A stretch of DNA of 64,000 nt, taken from the NCBI RefSeq assembly GCF_035194505.1, contig NZ_CP136573.1, forward strand, positions 620,001-684,000, in the 5' to 3' direction. The first letter of the stretch is position 1, and each line of letters starts with the position of its first letter. This document shows positions 25,447 through 34,217 of the stretch, one piece after another. Source of the DNA: Erythrobacter sp. Lineage in GTDB: Bacteria; Pseudomonadota; Alphaproteobacteria; Sphingomonadales; Sphingomonadaceae. The position numbers were made by a program, and so were the translations under genes. A model generated the notes under the pieces. That model was not told where the DNA came from, did not search any database, and worked only from the letters and a program-made list of their open reading frames with translations.

Positions 25447-25585
25447 TGTTTTTCTCATCTCCGAACACGCGCTCGGCATGTTCGCGCTCAAGATGTTTGC
25501 GGTCGGCACGCGCAGCAATCCAGAGGATGCCGGCCCAGAAGACCAGCACACCGAGGGCCGCTGCGATGCCGTAGATCGCGATCAC
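25439..25585 (-). CDS. 48-residue single-pass membrane protein inside the nuo operon
   Basis: A small frame between nuoD and nuoE, starting at GTG 25585, which overlaps the nuoD stop by four bases (GTGA). It reads MIAIYGIAAALGVLVFWAGI, one membrane helix, then a highly charged tail (RADRKHLEREHAERVFGDE). The stop lies eight bases inside nuoE. The single helix plus charged tail looks like a small anchor or assembly subunit. No family recognised. Translation is supported by packing alone. Confidence 0.6.
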   Translation of the reverse strand: MIAIYGIAAALGVLVFWAGILWIAARADRKHLEREHAERVFGDEKNNG

Positions 25586-26793
25586 CGGTCACACTCTCCG
25601 AACACCACGTCGATCGCGCCGAGAATGGCGGTCGCATCGGGCAGCATGTGGCCGCGGCTCATGAAGTCCATCGCCTGAAGGTGCGAGAAGGCGGTGGGGC
25701 GGATCTTGCAGCGGTAGGGCTTGTTGGTGCCGTCGCTGACGAGATAGACGCCGAATTCGCCCTTGGGGCTTTCGGTCGCCACGTAAACCTCGCCCGCGGG
25801 GACGTGGAAGCCTTCGGTGTAGAGCTTGAAGTGGTGGATCAGGCTTTCCATCGACTGCTTCATCTCAGCCCGCTTGGGCGGGGAGACCTTGCCATCGGTG
25901 CTGGCGATCGGGCCTTGCGGCATGTCGCGCAGACACTGCTTGATGATCTTCGCGCTCTCGTAGACTTCCTTCACGCGCACTATAAAGCGGTCATAGCAGT
26001 CGGAATTGGTGCCGACCGGAATGTCGAACTCCATCCGGTCATAGACCTCGTAGGGCTGGCTCTTGCGCAGGTCCCACGGAATGCCGGCAGCGCGGATCAT
26101 CGGGCCGCTGAAGCCCCAGGCCACAGCGTCCTCGCGGCTCACCACCGCGATATCGACATTGCGCTGCTTGAAGATGCGATTGTCGATCACGAGGCTCATC
26201 GCGTCGCCGAACAGCTGCGGCAGGCGGTTGTCGAGCCAGTCGCCGATATCCACCAGCAGCTTTTCCGGCACGTCCTGATGCACGCCGCCCGGTCGGAACC
26301 AGGCCGAGTGCATGCGCGCGCCCGAAGCGCGTTCAAAGAAGTTGAGGCAATCCTCGCGCAGCTCGAACACCCACAGGTTGGGCGTCATCGCGCCCACGTC
26401 CATCACATGCGCGCCGATGTTGAGCATGTGGTTGCAGATACGGGTCAGCTCGGCGAACAGCACGCGCAGATATTGCGCGCGGATCGGCACTTCGAGGTTC
26501 AGCAGCTTCTCGATGGCGAGCACATAGGAGTGCTCCATGCACAGCGGCGAACAGTAATCGAGCCGGTCGAAGTACGGCAGCGCCTGCAGATAGGTCTTGT
26601 GCTCGATCAGCTTTTCGGTGCCGCGGTGGAGTAGGCCGACATGGGGATCGATGCGTTCGATCACCTCGCCGTCCAATTCCATCACCATGCGCAGCACGCC
26701 GTGCGCGGCCGGGTGCTGGGGGCCGAAATTGATCGTGTAGTTGGAGATCACCTCACCGGTGGTGGTGAGCGATTCTTCGCGGATCATGCTCAT
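25582..26793 (-). CDS. nuoD: NADH-quinone oxidoreductase subunit D
   Basis: The 49-kDa-type subunit that forms the quinone site with NuoB. The 403-residue product has the quinone-pocket His in NFGPQHPAAHGVLR, the tyrosine region around FDRLDYCSPLCMEHSY, and the carboxy-terminal end IVFGECDR typical of the family (here VFGECDR). NuoC and NuoD are separate genes, unlike the E. coli fusion. The start at 26793 overlaps the nuoC stop by four bases. Confidence 0.97.
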   Translation of the reverse strand: MSMIREESLTTTGEVISNYTINFGPQHPAAHGVLRMVMELDGEVIERIDPHVGLLHRGTEKLIEHKTYLQALPYFDRLDYCSPLCMEHSYVLAIEKLLNLEVPIRAQYLRVLFAELTRICNHMLNIGAHVMDVGAMTPNLWVFELREDCLNFFERASGARMHSAWFRPGGVHQDVPEKLLVDIGDWLDNRLPQLFGDAMSLVIDNRIFKQRNVDIAVVSREDAVAWGFSGPMIRAAGIPWDLRKSQPYEVYDRMEFDIPVGTNSDCYDRFIVRVKEVYESAKIIKQCLRDMPQGPIASTDGKVSPPKRAEMKQSMESLIHHFKLYTEGFHVPAGEVYVATESPKGEFGVYLVSDGTNKPYRCKIRPTAFSHLQAMDFMSRGHMLPDATAILGAIDVVFGECDR

Positions 26794-27434
26794 TTCTTGG
26801 CATCTCCTTCCGGCTTGGGAGGAGCTTTCTCGTCACCCGGAAGCACGTAATCGGCACCTTCCCACGGGGACAGGAAATCGAAGCTGCGCATTTCCTGCGC
26901 GAGCTCGACCGGTTCATAGACCACCCGCTTTTCCTCTTCGGAATAGCGCAGTTCGGTATAGCCGGTGAGCGGGAAGTCCTTGCGGAAGGGGTGGCCTTCA
27001 AAGCCGTAATCGGTGAGGATCCGGCGCAGGTCCGGGTTGCCCGCAAAGGTCACGCCGTAAAGATCGAAAACCTCGCGCTCCAGCCAGCCCGCATTGGGCC
27101 ACAGCGTGGTGACGGTGGGCACCGGCATATCTTCAGAGGCCGAGCACTTCACCATCACGCGGTGGTTCTTGGTCAGGCTCTGGAGCATGTAGACGACTTC
27201 AAAGCGCTCGCTGCGCGCCGGATAGTCGACGCCAGCGATCTCCATCAGCTGCTGGTACTGGTGATCGTCACGAAGGATTTCGAGCACGCGGGCAACCGCA
27301 TCGCGCTCGACGCGGAAGATCACCTCGCCATGCGCTTCGACAGCCTCGATCAGCCAGACCGAGATGGTCTCCGATACGGCGTCGATCACGCCTTCGTTGG
27401 AAGCGAACCTGGGGGCGGAATGAACAAAGGTCAT
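26790..27434 (-). CDS. nuoC: NADH-quinone oxidoreductase subunit C
   Basis: The 30-kDa-type peripheral subunit of complex I. The 214-residue product has the signature WPNAGWLEREVFDLYGVTF and the following GNPDLRRILTDYGFEGHP. The carboxy tail is Lys/Pro rich (EKAPPKPEGDAKK). It starts 13 bases after nuoB and overlaps nuoD by four bases. Confidence 0.97.
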   Translation of the reverse strand: MTFVHSAPRFASNEGVIDAVSETISVWLIEAVEAHGEVIFRVERDAVARVLEILRDDHQYQQLMEIAGVDYPARSERFEVVYMLQSLTKNHRVMVKCSASEDMPVPTVTTLWPNAGWLEREVFDLYGVTFAGNPDLRRILTDYGFEGHPFRKDFPLTGYTELRYSEEEKRVVYEPVELAQEMRSFDFLSPWEGADYVLPGDEKAPPKPEGDAKK

Positions 27435-27447
27435 GGTCCGGGCGCCC

Positions 27448-28041
27448 TTACCTTTCGATCGTGCCGACGCGGCGGATCTTCTGCTGCAACTGCATCACGC
27501 CGTAGAGCAGCGCCTCGGCGGTCGGCGGGCAGCCGGGGACGTAAATGTCGACCGGCACGATGCGGTCGCAGCCGCGCACCACCGAATAGCTGTAGTGATA
27601 ATAGCCGCCGCCATTGGCGCAGCTGCCCATCGAGATGACGTATTTGGGATCCGACATCTGGTCGTAGACCTTGCGCAGCGCCGGGGCCATCTTGTTGCAC
27701 AGCGTGCCCGCCACGATCATTACGTCCGACTGGCGCGGCGAGGCGCGCGGGGCGATGCCGAAGCGCTCCATGTCGTAGCGCGGCATGTTGACGTGGATCA
27801 TCTCGACCGCGCAGCAGGCGAGCCCGAAGGTCATCCACCACAGCGAGCCGGTGCGCGCCCACTGGAACAGCTCCTCGGTCGAGGTGACGAGGAAGCCCTT
27901 GTCGTTGACCTCGCTCTGGAGCGAATTGAAGAAATCGGCGTCAGGCTGGCGCACGACGCCCGCAGCGGAATTGGCCGCAGTGATGGTCGCGTTGGCAGCA
28001 ATCGTTGCTGCGCTCGCGGCTGTGATGCTTGCGTTGCTCAT
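27448..28041 (-). CDS. nuoB: NADH-quinone oxidoreductase subunit B
   Basis: The PSST-type subunit carrying the terminal 4Fe-4S cluster N2 that reduces quinone. The 197-residue product from ATG 28041 has LACCAVEMIH, GSCANGGGYYHYSYSVVRG and YVPGCPPTAEAL, which hold the four cluster ligands (tandem Cys plus two). The first 30 residues are a low-complexity Ala/Thr/Ile run (SAATIAANATITAANSAAG) not present in E. coli. The start overlaps the nuoA stop by four bases. Confidence 0.97.
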   Translation of the reverse strand: MSNASITAASAATIAANATITAANSAAGVVRQPDADFFNSLQSEVNDKGFLVTSTEELFQWARTGSLWWMTFGLACCAVEMIHVNMPRYDMERFGIAPRASPRQSDVMIVAGTLCNKMAPALRKVYDQMSDPKYVISMGSCANGGGYYHYSYSVVRGCDRIVPVDIYVPGCPPTAEALLYGVMQLQQKIRRVGTIER

Positions 28042-28412
28042 TCCCAGTCCAACGCCCCCTTCTTCCATTCGTAAGCAAGGCCTACCGCGAGGATGAACAG
28101 GAACACCATCATGCCGCCCCAACCGGTCCAACCCGTCTGATCGAGACTCACCGCCCAGGGAAACAGGAAGGCTGCTTCGAGATCGAAGACGATGAAGCTG
28201 ATCGCGACGAGATAGAAGCGCACGTCGAACTGGCTGCGCGCGTCCTCGAAGGCGGGGAAGCCGCATTCATATTCGGACAGCTTCTCGGCATTGGGGTTGT
28301 GGGCGCCGGTCAGACGCGACACCGCCATCGGCGCGAACACAAAAAGCACCGAAAGCCCGAAGGCAATCAGAATGAACAACAGTATCGGAAGATACTGGCT
28401 GAGATCGATCAC
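28038..28412 (-). CDS. nuoA: NADH-quinone oxidoreductase subunit A
   Basis: A membrane subunit of complex I (homologue of ND3). The product has three membrane helices and the conserved loop EKLSEYECGFPAFEDARSQF with its cysteine, then FYLVAISFIVFDLEAAFLFPW. I give GTG 28412 (MIDLSQYLPILLF, 124 residues); a TTG at 28424 would add four residues, and neither has a strong ribosome binding site. It is the first gene of the nuo run. Confidence 0.93.
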   Translation of the reverse strand: MIDLSQYLPILLFILIAFGLSVLFVFAPMAVSRLTGAHNPNAEKLSEYECGFPAFEDARSQFDVRFYLVAISFIVFDLEAAFLFPWAVSLDQTGWTGWGGMMVFLFILAVGLAYEWKKGALDWE

Positions 28413-28424
28413 GGCGATGTCCAA

Positions 28425-28559
28425 GCTATTAATCCCGTCGGTCGCCCTAAGCCTGTCGCGCGCACCGCGCAAGCCTGCGACTCGGGCAAAACCCCTTAGA
28501 GATGTTGCATGAAATCGAACAGTCGTTGCGGTGAAAGATTCGCAGAAGCTTGGCGCTGC
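28425..28559 (-). promoter_or_regulatory. Upstream region of the nuo operon
   Basis: About 135 bases between the beta-propeller gene stop and nuoA, both read on the minus strand. The nuo mRNA is expected to start here. A weak candidate promoter on the minus strand is TTGCGC (28467-28472), 16 bases, then TTAGGG (28445-28450), which is far from consensus. No obvious terminator for the upstream gene is seen, so read-through from it is possible. Confidence 0.3.
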
Positions 28560-29786
28560 TTACAGACCAAGCGGCAAACGGCGGATTTGCGTCGGCAAGG
28601 CGGGCAAATCAGGCTTCGGCGCACCCTTTTCGAACCGCTCCCACTGCCCGTTGCCTACGTAGTAAAGCGCGCCGTCAGCAACACTCCCGCCGAGCGGTTC
28701 GGTCCAGTCGGGATGCGCCTGTTCCAGCGTGCGGTGGCCGACAATGTGCGTGCCATCATCCGATAGACGCAGCGCGATGATCCGCATCGGAGAGGTGCCG
28801 TTCTGCACCGCGACCAGCTCGTCGCCGTACCGCCACAAGCCATCGATCCCGTCGAGCGCAATCGGCACGTCGCTCGCGAGCCGCGAGGCCGCACCGGTGG
28901 CGAGGTCGATCACCGCCAGACCATAGCGGTAATCGCTGGCATAGAGCCTCTGCCCGTCCGCGCTCACCGCCAGCCCCTGCGGCGAGCGCAGGGTTCCGGG
29001 AGCGACGAGCGCGCTCAGCTCTGTCGCACCGGCAGGCGCGCGGTAGATACCGCCGCCCTCCGGGTCGCTGGCATAGACAGTGCCATCCGGTCCGGCCGCA
29101 AGATCCGACACCTTCACGCCCGGTGGCGCAGCGATCCGGCGCGGATTGCCGAAATCGCCGGTGACCTCGAATATCCCCGTAAATCCTCCCAAATTGCCGG
29201 ACGAGCCATCGATATCGGCCGAGGCGATCCAGCCCCTGCTGGAGTCGGCAGCCGACGCGATACCCGAAAGGGACTGAGCGCCTGTGATGGGAAACGCGGT
29301 CCATTCTGCACCGCCGCTGCGCACAAACACCGCGCGGCGGGACACCGAAGAGGCCATCGCCTCCATGCCGTTATCCGCAACAAACACCGATTCAATCAGA
29401 CCCGCTTCGGCCTGCACCGTGTCGAAGATGGTGCTTGCGGCGATCACCTCGGCGGCGGGCAGAAGCAATCCGCGCGCGGCTTCGGCGTGGGCCGCGCCGA
29501 TCAATTGCGGGATTTGTGCCTGCGCAGGCTGGCTGAACACATGGCCACGCTCGCGAAGCCATTCGAGGCTGGCAAGCGCCACATCGCCCTCGCCCCCGGC
29601 AAGCTGCGCATTCAGCAGCCGCAGGCGCACGCTGGTGCTGTCGGGGAAGTCGCGCGCGAGGCGCTCCAGCGCTGCCAGTTCGGTGATCTGGCCGGTCGCC
29701 GCATCGACGCTGCGCCATGGTGCAGGTCCCTGCGCCGCAAGCGGCGTCGCAAGGGCCAGCACCAGCGCAGCGGCAAGTGCCCTCAT
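28560..29786 (-). CDS. Exported beta-propeller (SMP-30/NHL-like) protein
   Basis: A 408-residue protein with a clear Sec signal peptide (MRALAAALVLALATPLAAQG). After a helical 100-residue region come repeated blade-like segments: VKVSDLAAGPDGTVYASDPE, PQGLAVSADGQRLYASDYR, then ALDGIDGLWRYGDELVAVQN. These resemble SMP-30/gluconolactonase or NHL propellers. It is therefore probably periplasmic. No catalytic metal ligand set can be assigned with confidence. Its ATG overlaps the stop of the upstream aldehyde dehydrogenase by four bases, so the two are co-translated. Substrate unknown. Confidence 0.7.
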   Translation of the reverse strand: MRALAAALVLALATPLAAQGPAPWRSVDAATGQITELAALERLARDFPDSTSVRLRLLNAQLAGGEGDVALASLEWLRERGHVFSQPAQAQIPQLIGAAHAEAARGLLLPAAEVIAASTIFDTVQAEAGLIESVFVADNGMEAMASSVSRRAVFVRSGGAEWTAFPITGAQSLSGIASAADSSRGWIASADIDGSSGNLGGFTGIFEVTGDFGNPRRIAAPPGVKVSDLAAGPDGTVYASDPEGGGIYRAPAGATELSALVAPGTLRSPQGLAVSADGQRLYASDYRYGLAVIDLATGAASRLASDVPIALDGIDGLWRYGDELVAVQNGTSPMRIIALRLSDDGTHIVGHRTLEQAHPDWTEPLGGSVADGALYYVGNGQWERFEKGAPKPDLPALPTQIRRLPLGL

Positions 29787-31213
29787 TTCATCATGCGCGC
29801 CGTAGCCTGCTCGGTCGCCTTGCCATAGGGCGGCTTCAAACCGCCCAGCTTGGCAATGTCGATCTTGGGCTGGTGATAGACCGCGCGCGCATGGCTGAAT
29901 TCGCGGAAGCCTTCGATCGCGTGATAGGAGCCCATCCCTGAAGGCCCGACCCCGCCGAACGGCAGGTCTTCCATCGAGACATGGAACACCACGTCATTGG
30001 TGGTCACCCCGCCCGAGATGGTGCGGGTCAGCACGCGCTCCTGCTCGCCCTTGTCCTCACCGAAATAGTAGAGGCCAAGCGGGCGGTCATGCTCGTTGAT
30101 GTAGTCGACCGCCTGATCGACCGCCTTGTAGGTCATCACCGGCAGCACGGGGCCGAAAATTTCCTCCTGCATCACCGTCATGCTGTCATCGACACCGCGC
30201 AGCACCGTCAGCGGCATCTTGCGCTGGTTGGCATTGGCGAAGTCTTCGCCCGACGGATTGACCTCGATCACCTCGGCGCCCTTGTCGCGCGCATCGGCGA
30301 CGAGGCCCTGAAGCCGCTCGAAATGGCGGTCGGAGACGATCGAGGCGTAGTCGTCATTGTCGAGCACGCGCGGATACATCGCCGCTGCCGCCCCGGTCAC
30401 TCCGGCGACGGCTTCATCCGCCATGTCCTCGGGCACCATCAGGTAATCAGGCGCGAGGCAGATCTGGCCGGCATTCATCATCTTGCCGATCGCGATCCGC
30501 TCGCCCGCCTTGGCGAAATCGGCGCTGCGGCCCATGATCACGGGCGACTTGCCGCCGAGTTCCAGCGTCACCGGAACGAGGTTTGCAGCCGCCGCTTGCA
30601 TCACCCGACGCCCGGTCGCGGTCGAACCGGTGAAGACGAGGTGATCGAAGGGCAGCGACGAGAACGCCGCCGCGACTTCCGGCCCACCGGTGATCACCGC
30701 CACTTCTTCAGGTGCGAAATAATCGGCGGTCAGCTTGGCCATCAGCTCGCTGGTACGCTCGGTGAATTCCGACGGCTTGATCATCGCGCGGTTGCCCGCA
30801 GCCAGCACCTGCATCAGCGGCCCGAAAGCGAGCTGCACCGGGAAGTTCCACGGCGAAAGAATCCCGATCACGCCCTTCGGCTCGTAACGCACCTCGGCCT
30901 TGGCGCCGAGCAGGCCGAGCGGGAACTGGACTTTCCGCTTTTCGATCTTGGTCCAGCTATCGATGTGCTTGAGCGCATGGGCGCCCGCGCCGACCGTTGC
31001 GGCGATATCGGTGAGCATCGACTGATGCGCCGAACGGCTGCCGAAATCGGCGCTCATTGCCTTGGCAAATTCCTCGCCATGCTCCTTCACCAGTGCCATC
31101 GCGCGCTTGATGCGGTCCTTGCGCTGCGACAGCGGCTCGGGGCGCGAGGCGGTGAAGGCGGCGCGCTGGCGCGCAAGCAGGGCTTCGAGTTCTTCGCGGC
31201 GATCATCGGCCAT
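29783..31213 (-). CDS. Coniferyl-aldehyde-dehydrogenase-type aldehyde dehydrogenase
   Basis: NAD(P)-dependent oxidation of an aldehyde to the acid. The product from ATG 31213 (MADDRREELEALLARQRAAF) is 476 residues; GGGAGA lies six bases upstream, better than the alternative at 31234. It carries the cofactor loop TGSTATGRRVMQAAA, the general-base Glu in LELGGKSPVI, the catalytic Cys in NAGQICLAPDYL, and EEIFGPVLPVMTY. The relatively short length, AQFPLGLLGAKAEVRYEPKG-type segment and lack of an amino-terminal NADPH domain match the class that includes coniferyl aldehyde dehydrogenases. Actual substrate cannot be read from sequence. It is divergent from the thiolase and coupled to the propeller gene. 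Confidence 0.88.
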   Translation of the reverse strand: MADDRREELEALLARQRAAFTASRPEPLSQRKDRIKRAMALVKEHGEEFAKAMSADFGSRSAHQSMLTDIAATVGAGAHALKHIDSWTKIEKRKVQFPLGLLGAKAEVRYEPKGVIGILSPWNFPVQLAFGPLMQVLAAGNRAMIKPSEFTERTSELMAKLTADYFAPEEVAVITGGPEVAAAFSSLPFDHLVFTGSTATGRRVMQAAAANLVPVTLELGGKSPVIMGRSADFAKAGERIAIGKMMNAGQICLAPDYLMVPEDMADEAVAGVTGAAAAMYPRVLDNDDYASIVSDRHFERLQGLVADARDKGAEVIEVNPSGEDFANANQRKMPLTVLRGVDDSMTVMQEEIFGPVLPVMTYKAVDQAVDYINEHDRPLGLYYFGEDKGEQERVLTRTISGGVTTNDVVFHVSMEDLPFGGVGPSGMGSYHAIEGFREFSHARAVYHQPKIDIAKLGGLKPPYGKATEQATARMMK

Positions 31214-31311
31214 GGCGTTCTCCCGTTCGGTCATGGATTGGTTTTGATTTGCTATCGTCTTCGCCCAAAGACTGCCGCCTGACAAGGTGCTTGCCCCCTC
31301 GCCTCGCAAGA

Positions 31312-31340
31312 TTGCCAATGCCGCAATGCAGCATTAGAGC
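31312..31340 (+). promoter_or_regulatory. Candidate promoter of the thiolase gene
   Basis: TTGCCA at 31312-31317, a 17-base spacer, then TAGAGC at 31335-31340, 37 bases before the thiolase ATG. The -35 fits well and the -10 only half. It lies in the 164-base region shared with the divergent aldehyde dehydrogenase. Confidence 0.3.
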
Positions 31341-31377
31341 GTCGGCCAAACACAAGACATCGCAGGAAGGACGTCCC

Positions 31378-32574
31378 ATGACCCAGCTCTCCCCCGCCGA
31401 TCCAATCGTGATCCTCTCTTACGCGCGCACGCCGATGGGCGCGATGCAGGGCGCATTGGCCGAGGTTGCGGCGACCGATCTGGGCGCGATTGCGGTGAAG
31501 GCCGCGGTCGAGCGTGCCGGCGTCGCCGGTGCGGATATCGACCGCGCTTATATCGGCTGCGTCCTGCCCGCAGGGCTCGGTCAGGCGCCGGCCCGTCAGG
31601 CGGCGATCAAGGCTGGTCTCCCCCAGTCGGTCCAGGCCACCACCGTCAACAAGGTCTGCGGCTCGGGCATGCAGACCGTGATCATGGGCGCCGAAGCACT
31701 CGCCAGCGGCACCATAGACATGGTGGTGGCTGGCGGGATGGAGAGCATGACCAATGCGCCCTACCTTCTGAAGAAGCACCGTTCGGGCGCGCGCCTCGGC
31801 CATGACACCGCCTATGACCACATGTTCCTCGACGGTCTGGAAGACGCTTACGAGCCGGGCCGCGCGATGGGCACCTTCGCGCAGGACACCGCCAACGCCT
31901 ACCAGATGACCCGCGAGGAGATGGACGCCTATGCCATCGAATCGCTCGCCCGCGCCAACCGCGCCATTGCCAGCGGGGCCTTTGCCGATGAAGTCGTGCC
32001 GGTGACGGTGGCGACCCGCGCGGGCGATATCGTGGTCGAACATGACGAAGCCCCGTCCAAGGGCCGCCCGGACAAGATCCCGCAGCTGAAGCCCGCCTTC
32101 GCCAAGGACGGCACGATCACCGCTGCCACCTCGAGTTCGATTTCGGACGGTGCCGCAGCCCTCGTGCTGACCCGCGCCAGTGTTGCCGCGGCCAAGGGCC
32201 TTGCCCCTGTCGCCCGCGTGGTTGCCGTCGCGGCCCATGCACAGGCCCCGGCCGAGTTCACCACCGCACCGATCCCCGCGATCCAGAAGGTGCTCGACCG
32301 CGCCGGCTGGAGCGTCGATGATGTCGATCTGTTCGAAGTGAACGAGGCCTTCGCCTGCGTCGCCATGTTCGCGATGCGCGATCTCGGCATTGCCCACGAG
32401 AAGATCAACGTGAACGGCGGCGGTACCGCTCTCGGTCACCCGATCGGCGCGAGCGGCGCGCGGATTGTAGTGACTCTGATTGCCGCGCTCAAGGCGCAGG
32501 GCAAGACCCGCGGCGTCGCCAGCCTGTGCATCGGCGGCGGGGAAGCCACCGCCATCGCGGTTGAACTGGTCTGA
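31378..32574 (+). CDS. Acetyl-CoA C-acetyltransferase (thiolase)
   Basis: Condenses two acetyl-CoA to acetoacetyl-CoA or cleaves 3-ketoacyl-CoA. The 398-residue product from ATG 31378 follows a strong GGAAGGA site. The nucleophilic Cys94 lies in NKVCGSGMQTV, the catalytic His in GGGTALGHPIGASGAR, and the second Cys in SLCIGGGEA, with NEAFA between. Length and motifs fit the biosynthetic PhaA/AtoB group; a beta-oxidation role is also possible. The frame is open further upstream, but this start is well supported. It is a lone plus-strand gene. Confidence 0.95.
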   Translation: MTQLSPADPIVILSYARTPMGAMQGALAEVAATDLGAIAVKAAVERAGVAGADIDRAYIGCVLPAGLGQAPARQAAIKAGLPQSVQATTVNKVCGSGMQTVIMGAEALASGTIDMVVAGGMESMTNAPYLLKKHRSGARLGHDTAYDHMFLDGLEDAYEPGRAMGTFAQDTANAYQMTREEMDAYAIESLARANRAIASGAFADEVVPVTVATRAGDIVVEHDEAPSKGRPDKIPQLKPAFAKDGTITAATSSSISDGAAALVLTRASVAAAKGLAPVARVVAVAAHAQAPAEFTTAPIPAIQKVLDRAGWSVDDVDLFEVNEAFACVAMFAMRDLGIAHEKINVNGGGTALGHPIGASGARIVVTLIAALKAQGKTRGVASLCIGGGEATAIAVELV

Positions 32575-32595
32575 GGGTCAAACGCCAGGCGGCGG

Positions 32596-33096
32596 TTATT
32601 CGTCGCCCGGCAAATCCTCGACGCCCCACAGGCGGGTCCGCGCGACCCAGCCCTTGCGCCCGGCGATATCGACTTCACACCAGTCCGCCTTGCAGCCCTT
32701 GAGCTGCGCGACCACGCCGGCCTGAGCCCGCCAGCGCAGCGCCGAACCCGCTTCGGGGCCTGCGCGCACATCGGCAAGTCCGCTTCCCGTCACCAGCGCG
32801 CCGCGTTCGGGATCGAGCTGGCTGCGCGCGATCCATCCGCGATCACCCTGCGGATCCTCGACCAGTCGCCAGCCCTCGCGCACCCGCACCACCTTCACCG
32901 GCAGGCCCTTGCGCTTGTAGACCCATTCGATCGGATATTCCTCGCTCGGGCCGACGCGCATGCGCACCTCGTCATAGCGCAAGGTTGCCCAATAGGGCAC
33001 CTCGCGCTCCTGCGCGCGGGCTGGCGAGCCAGCCAGCATCGCGCCGGCCAGCGCCAAAAGTCCGATTGAATTGAAAAGTCGTAATCCCATCATCAT
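32596..33096 (-). CDS. Exported bacterial SH3-domain protein
   Basis: A 166-residue periplasmic protein from ATG 33096 (alternatives at 33114, 33093 and 33090). A signal peptide (LFNSIGLLALAGAMLAGSPARA) is followed by two SH3-like repeats. Each has the RVGPSEEYPIEWVYKRKGLP / RAGPEAGSALRWRAQAG pattern with a GDRGWIARSQL or GRKGWVARTRLWG end. This is the architecture of the alphaproteobacterial SH3-like family often found near dehydrogenases. Such domains usually bind murein peptides. It is convergent with the thiolase and divergent from the hydroxyacid dehydrogenase. Confidence 0.85.
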   Translation of the reverse strand: MMMGLRLFNSIGLLALAGAMLAGSPARAQEREVPYWATLRYDEVRMRVGPSEEYPIEWVYKRKGLPVKVVRVREGWRLVEDPQGDRGWIARSQLDPERGALVTGSGLADVRAGPEAGSALRWRAQAGVVAQLKGCKADWCEVDIAGRKGWVARTRLWGVEDLPGDE

Positions 33097-33190
33097 GGGA
33101 TGCGATAGCGCCATGTGCGCGGGCGATTCAAGGTCCGCGTGCCGTATCCCTGCTTGACCATCACGGCCCTCACGCATTAGCCGATGGACC

Positions 33191-34195
33191 ATGCCAGACA
33201 CCCGCACCCCGCTTGAACGCCCCCGCGTTATCGTCACCCGCCATCTGGTGCCCGAAGTCGAGGCGCGGATGCGCGAATTGTTCGACGTGGTGCTCAACGA
33301 AGGCGATGTCCCGCTGACCCGCGAGCAGCTTGCCGCCGCGATGCATGATTGCGACGTGCTGGTACCGACCGTCACCGACCGGATCGATGCCGAACTGATC
33401 GCGGGCGCTGCCCCGCGCCTTGGCCTGATCGCCAATTTCGGAGCGGGGACCGAGCATATTGATCTCGCCGCCGCCGCCGCGCGAAAAATCCTTGTCACCA
33501 ACACCCCCGGCGTTTTCACCGACGACACCGCCGACCTTGCCATGGCAATGATCATCGGCGTGCCGCGCCGGGTGCGCGAAGGTACGGCGCTGGTGCGGCG
33601 CGGGGAATGGACCGGCTGGACGCCTTCGGGCCTGCTCGGTCGCAAGCTTGCAGGCAAGGTGCTCGGGATCATCGGCATGGGGCGTATCGGACAAGCCGTG
33701 GCCCACCGCGCCCGCGCCTTCGGGCTGGAGATCGCCTATACCAACCGCAAGCGCCTGCCCGAGGCCTTGGAGCGCATGCTCGGTGCGCGCTATGTCGCCG
33801 ATGTCGATACGCTGATGGGCGAGGCCGATATCCTCACCCTCCACTGCCCGCTGACCGAGGAGACCCGCCATCTCGTCGATGCGCGGCGGATTGCCATGAT
33901 GAAGCCGGGCAGCAGCATCATCAACACCGCGCGCGGCGAGATGATCGACACCGATGCGCTGGTCGCTGCGCTGCAATCAGGGCATCTCGCGGGCGCTGGG
34001 CTTGACGTTTATCCGGACGAGCCGAACGTCGACCGCCGGTTGATCGAGCACCCCAATGTCATGACCCTCCCCCACATCGGCAGCGCCACCACCGAGGGCC
34101 GCGAGGATTCTGGCCACAAGGTGATCGCCAATATCCGCATGTGGGCCGACGGCCACCGCCCGCCCGATCAGGTGCTGACGGCGCTGGTGCGCTAA
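33191..34195 (+). CDS. D-2-hydroxyacid dehydrogenase (glyoxylate/hydroxypyruvate reductase type)
   Basis: Reduces a 2-oxoacid such as glyoxylate or hydroxypyruvate with NAD(P)H. The 334-residue product has the Rossmann motif GMGRIGQAVAHRARAFGL, with the cofactor-specificity strand ending in YTNRKRLP. The basic residues there suggest preference for NADPH. The catalytic set is seen: Arg in NTARGEMIDTDAL, the Glu in the DVYPDEPNVD region, and the His in LPHIGSATTEGR. It starts MPDTRTPLERPRVIVTRH and stands alone. The exact 2-oxoacid is inferred. Confidence 0.92.
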   Translation: MPDTRTPLERPRVIVTRHLVPEVEARMRELFDVVLNEGDVPLTREQLAAAMHDCDVLVPTVTDRIDAELIAGAAPRLGLIANFGAGTEHIDLAAAAARKILVTNTPGVFTDDTADLAMAMIIGVPRRVREGTALVRRGEWTGWTPSGLLGRKLAGKVLGIIGMGRIGQAVAHRARAFGLEIAYTNRKRLPEALERMLGARYVADVDTLMGEADILTLHCPLTEETRHLVDARRIAMMKPGSSIINTARGEMIDTDALVAALQSGHLAGAGLDVYPDEPNVDRRLIEHPNVMTLPHIGSATTEGREDSGHKVIANIRMWADGHRPPDQVLTALVR

Positions 34196-34217
34196 ACAGC
34201 CAGCGCCCGCAGAGCGG

